Both the position numbers and the translations under genes were made by a program. Below are positions 55,733 to 64,000 of a stretch of 64,000 nucleotides of DNA, in pieces. The notes beneath the pieces are model-generated. The model did no database searches, was not told where the DNA came from, and worked only from the letters and a program-made list of their open reading frames with translations. This DNA comes from Tetraselmis striata (taxonomy: Eukaryota > Chlorophyta > Chlorodendrophyceae > Chlorodendrales > Chlorodendraceae): the NCBI GenBank assembly GCA_006384855.1, contig VCJN01000544.1, positions 186,001-250,000 of the forward strand. The letters are read 5' to 3'. The first letter of the stretch is position 1. The number at the start of each line of letters is the position of its first letter.

Positions 55733-57101
55733 ATGGGCAAAGCACGGAGTAAGAGAGCGCCGAAGCGCAGCGCTAGTGGGTGCATAAAGGGACAGGTGCA
55801 GCCAACTCGCGGGGTCAGCAAGTCCACAGCCGAGACACTGGCAGACCAGGTCGCTGCCGCTCAGCACCTCCTCGACAAAAGAATACGAACCTAGCTGACC
55901 TTCGAGTGAGCCTAGAGGAAGTTACTCGTCAGCTAGAGCAAGCTAACGTGCAGCTACAAGCCGAGAAAATGAAGGTCAGCTCCCTGCAGCGGCGGCTTGA
56001 GGAGAAGAGGGACGCGGAACGCGTACAGGCTGGGCCAGCTAGGAGGTCATGGCCGCGACATGCGGTCGGAGCTGACCACGTTGTCGGAAACCAAAAGGGG
56101 TCGGAGGCTCTAAAAAAGAACCGACACCGCTACACTTCCGACATGGAGCGGCTACTAGGTGAACGTTTCGGTGACGTAGAGTCCGAGACGGTGAAGATAG
56201 CGATGTATGGTTTTTTTTTTAAACACCCAGATATTGATTCCTATGTGGTCGAAAGATCCGGCACCTGGGCTGCTGCAAAGCAGGAGGTAGTTGACAAGCT
56301 GCAAGAGCATTGGTCTGTGGACAATAGCCTTGCATTGTTCATACATGCAAATCCCTCCCATCTAGGATATTCAGCCATTAGAGAAATCCTAGGCGGCACG
56401 AGAGACGAGGAGACCGGCAAGTGGAGCCGCCTGGACCTTGGCGATAATATTTTGGCACCGATGCTAGTCAGCAAATACGCGGTCACGAAGCGCATGGAGG
56501 AGGTTGCAAAGGAGTATGGTATGACATGCCTTGAAGATGGACACTCAGGGTCTTGTCACGGATGTGGAGGCGGTACTGGTGAAACAATTTGACTGCATGC
56601 TCAACGGCAACCCGCCTCCTACTACGCCTGCTGGTGTGCAGTACAGCATGGATTCCGCCGGCTGGCACAAGCGGCCGTCCAACAAGCTTTGCCGGAATTT
56701 CACGTCCGGCCTTGTTAAGCCGCTGATGAACCGCCTCCCAAAGGCACAGTCTGCGGCACGCACTGGAGCAGCTCATCGACCAAAGGTGGGTGATGCAATG
56801 AATAGCCCTCACAACAACAAGCTTGCCTGGTTGTATCATGCAGACAGGGCGGCGCCTACTCGTCAAGGAGCACATGGAGCAGACACGCCCTGCTGGTGCG
56901 CGGCAAAACAAGCGCATCACTGTGACCCATGATCGGCCCGGTGGTGAGGGATCTGACTCGCGTCGGTATAACGGCATCGCTGTGTCACAGAAGCAGAACC
57001 ATCTTATGCGCGAGATTGTGCAAATACAAGTTGGCTTTATGCGCGATTGGCCAGCACCGCCCACAGGGGAGGGTGCTGAGGCCCAGGATGCAGACATGTA
57101 A
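55733..57101 (+). pseudogene. Uncharacterised coiled-coil coding region, broken by frameshifts
   Basis: The ATG at 55733 opens a basic N-terminus (MGKARSKRAPKR) leading into an amphipathic coiled coil (SLEEVTRQLEQANVQLQAEK), reached only by a one-base shift in the A run at 55877-55880. A globular region follows (56100-56530), with the segment SYVVERSGTWAAAKQEV and a YSAIREILGG helix. Further shifts near 56530 and 56850 are needed to continue to the stop at 57101 through NRLPKAQSA and HLMREIVQIQ segments. Three frame changes in one otherwise coherent protein suggest a pseudogene or repeated base-calling errors. No domain is recognised; a transposon-borne gene is possible. Confidence 0.5.
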
Positions 57102-57121
57102 AGAATACCACATTACACATT

Positions 57122-58056
57122 TCATACGTACTCCTCAACATGAATAGCGGGCCACTTCTGCACCTCAGCTAGAATGCCAGCAGCATATTTCTCATCAGCA
57201 TCTGACTCTAAAGCCAACTGCTGCAGGGCATAACGCACATTGTGATTTACATATGCTTTTCCATTGACATACCTTGGTCGGGAACTCCACTCAGCTGTGG
57301 AACTCCACTCCACTCCACTCCACTCCTCCCTGTAGTCGGCCAGGAACTTTACACTCTTCTTCACGCGGGCCCACTGCACGTTGAGAATCCCTAGCTGAAA
57401 GATCACTTGCACCTTTCCCTGAGCAAAGAGGGGCCTGTTGTCCTCTGGCAGCTTGGGGTACTTTCTTTCTCTGCAGGTGGACACAGGCACAGAGTGAAGC
57501 CATTTGTCGACGCGAATACAAAAGTTGAGAAGGCAAGGGGGGACGTACATGTATCTCAAGGTACACTCTGGTAGGGCGACTGAAATATGCTCCGAGTTTT
57601 GGCGTCCGAGAAAAAGGTTGCCTTTCGCCTGCCAAGGGAATCTCGTCCTTGACGCTGGCACCTCTAGCTTGAAGAGCCAAGCGACCGCCTCCCACCCGTG
57701 AACCGAGAGCCACACCTCTCTAACCTTATCTGTGTCCTTGTCCTTGTCGCGTAAGGCCGTGGCTGAGCCTAATATTGCGCGAGCCAAAACCGAAACTGTT
57801 CGTAGGAGATCCCTGGTACCATGCACTTCATGGCGCCAGCTGCCCCGTGCGCACCCGCCCGCTTAACCTTGTACAGCCTCTTCGACAGCCAACCGAGGCC
57901 TGAGTTGGAGCTCAGGATGCTTGGACAGGCCAGGGGGGCGTTGCACGCTTCGCAGGTGGCCGATGGAGCGACGATGGCCTGTGCCGATAGGCCGTTGTGA
58001 CAGCATTGCAAGTACAATGTACGGTACCGAGCAATTGGGCACCTGCGCCATTCCAC
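57122..58056 (-). pseudogene. Uncharacterised coding region, convergent with the previous one
   Basis: On the minus strand one frame (58056 to about 57815) contains CEACNAPLACPS, a possible zinc-binding pair. It passes by a frame change near 57815 into a second frame that runs to 57122, with REVWLSVHGWEAVAW and RPRYVNGKAYVNHNVRYALQ segments. The stop is 20 bp from the stop of the plus-strand region. I do not recognise the family. Composition and length suggest real protein, now or formerly. Confidence 0.4.
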
Positions 58057-59348
58057 GGATATCTGAGCCTAACCTCCACCACTTTAAAATCCCCGCGACC
58101 AAAACACGGCTAACACATATCTATAGACCTTATGGGGATTCGCCACCCCTAAGAGGGCGGATCCCCAAACGCATCGTGTTCGCGCGCGTGGCAGTCAGGC
58201 AGGTTAGGTGTGTGCGTCGGGCGGGCGATTCCCGTACCAGACAGTAAAGCCATCGACGCCGCGCACTCGCGCGGAGATAGCGCCAACGCCGCCGCCAGTA
58301 GGTCAATTGTGCGGTTGGGGCAGTGGCGTGGGCCGGGTGTGACTGTTCGAGCATTTTTGGGGGTCGCATCACATCGTCAAGTCCGAGGTCCTATCAGTTG
58401 GTTATGAGTCGGCGGCCGCTATCCGTCAGTTCTGTTTTCAGCTGATTTTGGGCCGTTTCTCGCGGGCTTAAATGTCCCCGCACGCCCCGTATCGAATTGT
58501 CGTGTACGTACGGATTAGTATACGATACATAAGAACATTACATTACATTCGGCCTAGTGCCGCTATTGGAGTGGCCCGGGATTGTGTGCTGGGGAGAGGC
58601 CCGGAGAGCGTCCCTATACTGCGTGGAGCGGCGGCTGGCTGGTGGCGATGCCTGGTCGGAGGCTACCATGGCGGTTCCCGCCTCTGTTGGCCCGTAGCTG
58701 GATTTCCTTCTGGATTTCCTTCTGGATTTCTGTGTGGATTTCTTGAATGTTGCGTCTAGCTCATGTAATCATACATAAGGAGAACCGGTATAATTACCTG
58801 TACGTATGCAGAGCGCACAGGCCGGGAAACACATGTACCTGTAGCGACTACTTCTTGCACTGAATGCTGCAACCAGTGGCTAATAAAGCGTGATTCCGCC
58901 AAACTATCGTAAATATTTCTCAGTCATCACGCCTATGTTCATAGATGTACGGCACGTCATGAAATTGTGTCACGTGATCAGCAGCGATATTGTACGGAAA
59001 GTATGCTGTATATGTAAAAAGAGCCATCGGTAGGGTAGCAATAATTATAGTAGTATATAACGACATAATAAGAATATTCACAAGAGTTGCCCCGGAGGCC
59101 GAAGTAATTCTGTTATTCAAAAAAATCCCATAACGAATAAAAGTCATCCCCCATCGACCCCCGGCTTCTGGCTGTGGCGTGGCCGGTGGGGGTCGCGGTT
59201 CCAGCGGGGGCGGTGGTGGTGGTGGTGGGCGCGCGGCGCTGCGATGATGCGGGTGCAGTCGTAGACGCGCGGGCGGCGGGGGCGTTGACTGGCAGTTCCG
59301 GTGTTGTGATGGCGGCTGCGGACGCACCTACCAGCGGCCCGGCCCCCT
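58057..59348. other. Intergenic; contains a longer copy of the small retroposon
   Basis: No gene. Includes a near-palindrome at 58134-58169 (TGGGGAT...ATCCCCA arms, loop about 10 nt) and the repeat at 58659-58768 described separately. Confidence 0.45.
58659..58768 (+). repeat. Second copy of the 110-bp retroposon-like repeat
   Basis: Matches the reverse complement of 11086-11195 with one mismatch seen. The match ends abruptly on both sides, and no target duplication was seen here. The sequence just upstream may be further 5' parts of the element that the first copy lacks. Confidence 0.65.
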
Positions 59349-60179
59349 GTGCTCGCACGCGAACCACATGATGGAGTCCGACGTCCCGTCGGTAGCTGCC
59401 ATGCACCTCGCCTACGCTGCGACTTTCGACCCTTTATGTATGTGCGGTGCGCCCCCCAAGCCGGGCCACCACGTGTTCCTTGGAGCGCACGCGGCGGCCC
59501 GTGCCGCCACCTTCGAGTTGTGCAGTCCCCCCTCCTCCCACGGCTCCGCCCCCCGGTGTGGCTCTCCCGGCGTCGGCAGCTGGCGTGCGGGCGCTGCAGC
59601 GCCAACACGCGCCGGCTACTGCCTCAGCCGCCCACGATGCCACCCTCGCGGACAGGCTGTGACGGCGCGGTGGTGCGCAAACCGCGACGTCTACCGCATG
59701 ATGCCCCGTACACCGCTGCGGGGTACGGCTGTCGGCGTCTGTCCCGCGGCTCGGCATGTCCTCTCCCCGTGTTAGACCGTACGCTTGCCTATGATGACCG
59801 CTTCCCTCCTACCGACGACCGGTCGTACATGGCCGAAGGCGCTGTCTGCGTGTTGGCGGGACTTCTACTGCGACCCTACCCATCCAGCAGCCCCGCAGTC
59901 GTGCGGAAATTAGCGGAGCGGCGAGTGCGGCTGTGGGAGGCAGGGGATGATGTGTGCGCCGGCTTCGATGTGTGCGGGGTGCAACAGTTGTGGCGCGAGT
60001 CGCGGGATGGCAGCGAGTTACACAAATACCACATGGAGGCGGGGGAGCTGCCGGCGGGCACGTCTCGGAGTGCCCGGCGGCGGAAGCGCCGGCGGTCTGC
60101 GAGGGCGCGGGCGGCTTTTGCAGAGGCTGCGGAGGGGGCGCCGATGCTGCGGCGGATGGGGTACCGGCGGCGGCGGTAG
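59349..60179 (+). pseudogene. Possible retroelement coding fragment, unrecognised
   Basis: A 276-codon open frame with an overlapping frame that contains FDPLCMCGAPPKPGHH, a possible zinc-binding segment. The C-terminal part is Arg-rich (RRRKRRR). Frame changes seem needed for a coherent product. It lies directly upstream of the endonuclease-like module, so it may belong to the same element. Confidence 0.3.
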
Positions 60180-60340
60180 ATGCTCACCGCCGGGCGGCGA
60201 AACTCACCGATGTGCGGGCGCTGCGCCGCACATCAGGGACCAGGACGTACCTTCGTGGCGCTTGTGGGTAAACCACTGCTTAGCGGGGCGGTGCACACAC
60301 TCGTTGCGTAGCTCTCAAGATACCGTCGCCCGGCGATGTA

Positions 60341-61927
60341 GTGGCACCCTCTCCGGCGGCAACGGCAACTGCTTCCCTATTAAAACCGCAGCGAGGCGGT
60401 ACTACATCTCCGCCCTCGACTACGGATACGGGTGCTGACTCCGATGATCATCCCACGACCATGGTTGTCCAACGCCACCTCAGCCGTGCGATTCGCTTGC
60501 ATTACTTCGTGGCCCTCGCTCTTGGCTTCCAGCGTACGGGTGCCGCGGCCTCGCGACTTGATACCTTGCGCTTGTACAACGCGTGCGAGCCGGGCTCCCT
60601 ATCGCTTTTCCAGTCGGTTCACGATAAAGCCCGCAAGATTCCCCATCTTGCTTATTCCGCCGCCGCTGCGCGGATGCTAGGTCTTCGCCCGCGCGGCGGT
60701 TCCGCACTTGTCACATGCCATGGCCCCACGTGCGATATTGATCCCTTTTGGATTCGTTCTACGGATGGCTCGAACCCGAACGCTACGGATTTCGTCGTGG
60801 ATCATCTGCCCACCTGCCCTGTCGGGAACTACAAGCACCGCATGCATACCGCTTTTAAAAATCGTGTGTGCTTCCGTGGCGATCGAAGCGGGGGCGGTGC
60901 TCGACCGGGACCGCTCGGGAGTCGGCGTCTTGACCCTTGAGACGAGTGGGCTGCGCCCACCACTACACCGCTCGCGGCCGTCAGATTTGACGCTGGCGGG
61001 GTGGGGTGGCCGGCGTGCGATTATATAATCGAGTTCAGCTTGTTGTGCTATTTCGCGTGCATGTCCTCCACGACCCCCACTTGGGGCAACAACCCCCGCT
61101 GGTGCACCCCGGGGATCGCGGCGACCGAGGCGGAGCACAACAAGCTGGCGGCTGACCGGGCGTCTTCCGCCCCAGTAGTGCAGGGTGTTGCCCCTGTGGG
61201 CTCGGCCACTTTCGCCTTGGACGTGCTGGACAAAACGGTCGAAAAATTTCACCAATTTGGCTCCCGGCTTGTAGGTTTGGCAGACCACTTCCACTCCCAC
61301 ACTGCTACTCGTTTGCTGCAAGTTTGCGGCCATCTCTTCGGCCACCACCTCTGCTCCACGCCTCGGGGTTTGGGTCGCTTTGAGGGGTATGGCGACACTA
61401 TTACGTCCTTTCTTGAAGATGCAGACGACGCTGTGAAATACGCTCGCCGGCGTTTGGGGTGTTAGCCCCGACCTCTTGGATACGCCCTCCATGCGCACGC
61501 AACTGTGAGTCCCTCCCGGTCCAATGTGGGGGCCTCGGCATCGGCGATAATGTGGTTATACCACATCGGCGCCGCCGCCCTTATGGTTGACCAAGCTGTG
61601 ACTTTACTCCGTGCTCAACACGCCACTCTGAGCGACGCTGGCGCGTTCCTTTCTAATAAGCTGTCAGGCATATCCAGCCCTCATAGCCTCTACCTTGTTG
61701 GGGCGTCCTCGATTCACCAAACTTTGGCCACCCCGACGTCGGAGCCCGATGCCGGCGCCAACGAGTCGGCGCCGATGTGGGCCGTCGAGCTTCGCGCTGC
61801 TCAGACCCGTGTCGTTGACGAGTGTGGAGACGCGGTGATCGAGGATCTAGCCGGGCGAGTCACCCAGGTTACCGAGTTCCGGTACTGTAAGAATCCCTTT
61901 TCCCAAGCCTCCGCTCATTATTCTTAG
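60341..61927 (+). pseudogene. Retrotransposon C-terminal zinc-knuckle and endonuclease-like module, frame-broken
   Basis: Three frames used in turn (60341-60870, then to about 61020, then to 61465) restore the order seen downstream of RT in many algal retroelements. First is a helical segment with RIPHLAY-like wording, then a CHGPTCD...DHLPTCPVGNYKHRMH zinc-binding block, then RPSDLTLAGWGGRRAIIEFSL, which fits the P-D...(K) core of a restriction-endonuclease-like fold. A region with EAEHNKLAAD and FALDVLDKTVEKFHQFG follows. A further frame (61505-61927) ends in a tail whose DNA is shared with the LTR at 2951-3780. No intact RT precedes it. Confidence 0.5.
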
Positions 61928-62036
61928 CGCCGTGTGGAATAACGATCCGATGGGCCCTCATACTCATCTCCTGCATTAGGACTATCTATGGCTAGACGAC
62001 TATTCGGCCTAGGTCCAAAGGTGGCTCTGAAACCAA
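61869..62036 (+). repeat. Sequence homologous to the tail of the 2951-6433 LTRs
   Basis: About 168 bp align with 3612-3780, starting GTCACCCAGGTTACCG and including GTGTGGAATAACGATCC and GACTATCTATGGCTAG. Scattered substitutions give roughly 80-85% identity by eye. It spans the last 20 codons and the stop (61925-61927) of the preceding frame. Confidence 0.85.
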
Positions 62037-62066
62037 ATGTCATAGCCCCCTTTGGACTTAGGCCGC
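62004..62066 (+). repeat. 22-bp inverted repeat (hairpin) after the module
   Basis: CGGCCTAGGTCCAAAGGTGGCT at 62004-62025 is the near-perfect inverse (20 of 22) of 62045-62066; the loop is about 19 nt. The left arm corresponds to the LTR tail. Confidence 0.8.
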
Positions 62067-62082
62067 AAAGCTTGCTGCGCGT

Positions 62083-62990
62083 ATGCCTACAAACGGCCCT
62101 GACAGTAACCGCGTCCGGGGTCGCCTCTTACGCGCTGCGACAACGTTCTTGGTGACTGATCCTCCAAGTGAAGGTCGCCTTGGTGAAGTCCGTGAGAGTT
62201 CCCCTGAGTACTACGATTCCATGTTCCGCTTTGCCGCTTGCCGCCCATTTGGCCTTCCGGCGGCTCCTGTCCTCTCCCTTGGCGAGCCCTGCCCTTGCGC
62301 TTTTTGCTCCTTCTCGGTACAAGGCATGCTGGCCCGTTTTGAGGAAGTGTGGTGGGGAATTCACTCCTTCAGCTTGGACGGTCGCGTACGCGGATCACGT
62401 GGCACGTTGCTATGGGGGCGACTCCAATCACGCCGCACACGAGTGGGCGGCACATGGCCTTTCCGACGTTAGTCACGACGTGAAGTCCGCCCTTGGCGTG
62501 GGTGTCCAGATCCTCACGGAGCCGTCGGTGCTTGTTTCTCTTCCGAAGGGCAGCGACGGCCGGCCGGCCGGCCGATGTTGGCTTTTTGGGTATGGTGGTA
62601 TCCTCGGGAACACGCACGGTTGCTGCCGATACATCCATTGCCCCTATCCTTGGCGTGTCAAGCTCGGATGCAACGACTGCATTGCGGGTCGCACAGCGCC
62701 ACAAAATCCAAAAGTATGACGAGGGTGTCCGAAACGCCGCCGGCATGCTTCACTTTGTTCTTTCCGCCGTTTCCGAGTTTGGCTCGCTGGCCCCGCACGC
62801 TGAGGCCTTCTTGGTGGAGCTCGCGAAAGCTAACCACACACACACACAGGCAAAAAAATCGGCCAGCTCTTGTCTGCGTGGCGCCGCCGTTTCTCCTTGC
62901 TCATCAACATGGCACATGCAGACAACGTTCTTGGCGGGGTCGCGGCCGCGCGCGCGGCACGTGATGGTGCTCATGCGACTGCGTCGCGTC
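62083..62990 (+). pseudogene. Second endonuclease-like retroelement module, frame-broken
   Basis: Across three frames the product runs through HEWAAHGLSDVSHDV, GRPADVGFLGMV, RTVAADTSIAPI and AQRHKIQKYDE to FVLSAVSEFGSLAPHAE. This is the same family layout as the module at 60.3-61.5 kb (His block, R-P-A-D-V, V-A-x-D, then F-x-x-x-V-E/S-E-F-G), but from a different subfamily. Frame changes near 62400 and 62560 and a CA microsatellite at 62836-62847 interrupt it. Confidence 0.45.
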
Positions 62991-63353
62991 GCTCGTCGGC
63001 ATGTGTTGCTATGACCCGGGTTATGGGCTGCAAGCGTACTCGCCGCGGCTGATGGCCTACCCTGGGGCGGTGGTCCCCATTGGTGTCATGTTCCCCTTTC
63101 GGTCTTTACGGCCGTTCCTGGGCTTTAGTGCTTCCCCTGACCCTTTGCTTGGTTTCAGGCAACTTGGCGACTTCCTGGTTTCCTTGGCTCTTCCTTGTTT
63201 CTTGGCTCCCTGGCCTCATGCTCGACCTTGGTTTCAGGCTTATCTCTCTCTTTTGCTGGCAACCTTTCATAGTTGTTGTTAGTTCTGTTTGTAGTGCGCA
63301 TATATATTTATGTTTAGGCATGATGCAAGGAATTTATCAACTCGGATTTAGAT
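62991..63353. other. Between two retroelement remnants
   Basis: Short frames rich in Leu, Phe and Trp with no motif. Probably the 3' end of the preceding remnant or unrelated repeat sequence. Confidence 0.4.
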
Positions 63354-64000
63354 ATGCGGCACATAGTAGACAACCGGGTTAAGAAGGGTAAACACGCCAT
63401 TATTGAGACGCTCGTTTCGGTATTTGTCGGTGGACGGGACATAATTCCTATTAATGCAGTGCGTGTCTATGTCTTTAAAACATGTGCACTACCGGTTCTA
63501 ACCTACGGGTGTGAAGTATGGGAAATGGATAGTACTAGCGGCGCATCCAACTACAAACCGTACTCAATAAATGCTTGCGGTGCCTTATGCCCGGGGTGGG
63601 TAAAAACTCCCCTCGGGTGGCCACTTCACTAATGATGCGGGAATTGGATATTGCGCCCATAATATAGAGGCTACGGCCGCTGCGGCACGGGCTCGGGCGT
63701 TCCTGAAAGCATCCGACTTGAATACATGTTTAACCCATTTTGTAAATCTGCCAAGTCGGGCGTGCCCAAACACGTGGATGTCGGGGACTGTGCGGTGGTT
63801 ATATCGAGTAGCTAAGGCGAAAGTAGGGCTAGCGGAGGGCGCGGGGCGCACCTTCCGCGTGAGTGGAGGTCACTAGCCGCGCGTGATGCCGCTAAACTAG
63901 GAAAGCCATCGGCGTGGGCGCGTTACGAATCGTCGGCAACGTTAGCCCGTACTTTCACATGGGATACACATGCCCATCATGCGTTTTATGCGTCAAACTA
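63354..64000 (+). pseudogene. LINE-like reverse transcriptase thumb/C-terminal fragment, cut by window end
   Basis: The frame 63354-63632 encodes NAVRVYVFKTCALPVLTYGCEVWE, matching the (LP)-x-LxYG-x-E-x-W thumb signature of L1-like LINE reverse transcriptases. After an in-frame stop the typical MRELDIAPI segment, then AAAARARAFLKASDLNTC and NTWMSGTVRWLY, follow in another frame, so the copy is broken. The catalytic RT domain is not in this stretch and the end lies beyond the window. Confidence 0.6.

Noticed and set aside
60677-61498. 273-codon minus-strand open frame
   Set aside because: Antisense to the zinc-knuckle/endonuclease-like module; no motif of its own.

Overview
This is nuclear DNA of a eukaryote, most likely a unicellular alga. 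The evidence is spliced genes with GT-AG introns and phase-consistent exons, a KNL1-type kinetochore gene, a GT29 sialyltransferase-like gene, an HNK-1/chondroitin-type sulfotransferase, and dense retroelements (Ty3-like, DIRS-like, LINE-like, solo LTR, non-autonomous LTR element). I cannot decide the lineage; a green alga or haptophyte would fit. No rRNA, tRNA, CRISPR or bacterial operon was recognised.

Layout. 1-2.95 kb: no recognisable gene. 2.95-6.43 kb: a young non-autonomous LTR retrotransposon with near-identical LTRs and a 5-bp target duplication. 7.7-8.5 kb (-): decayed DIRS-like reverse transcriptase. 11.7-13.9 kb (+): carbohydrate sulfotransferase in about 5 exons. 14.7-17.3 kb (-): uncharacterised gene with a tandemly triplicated acidic exon. 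18.47-18.98 kb: solo LTR. 21.8-25.05 kb (-): six-exon J-domain protein with a C-terminal membrane segment. 26.86-38.41 kb (+): an 11.5-kb Ty3/gypsy element with one 2933-residue polyprotein. 38.8-45.97 kb (-): KNL1/Spc105 homologue. 48.76-51.73 kb (+): GT29 sialyltransferase-like gene. 52.5-54.3 kb (-): six-exon double-cupin protein. 55.7-58.06 kb: two convergent uncharacterised, frame-broken coding regions. 59.3-64 kb (+): remains of several retroelement coding regions (zinc-knuckle plus endonuclease-like modules, then a LINE-like RT tail cut by the window end).

The five recognised cellular genes do not form a pathway. The sulfotransferase and GT29 enzyme suggest sulfated and sialylated-type glycans made in the Golgi; KNL1 links kinetochores to spindle-checkpoint signalling. 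Most exons were found by joining frames across splice sites by eye, with phases checked arithmetically; no transcript or database evidence was available.

The most unusual signals are: (1) the Ty3-like element has ends inconsistent with its own replication landmarks, as if a two-LTR circle had been opened inside an LTR; (2) its primer-binding region is perfectly complementary over 22 nt to its own LTR, suggesting self-priming; (3) its polyprotein ends in a PHD-type zinc finger; (4) the LTR tail of the small element matches the coding end of another element near 61.9 kb; (5) runs of 15-40 G or C sit beside splice sites in nearly every gene.
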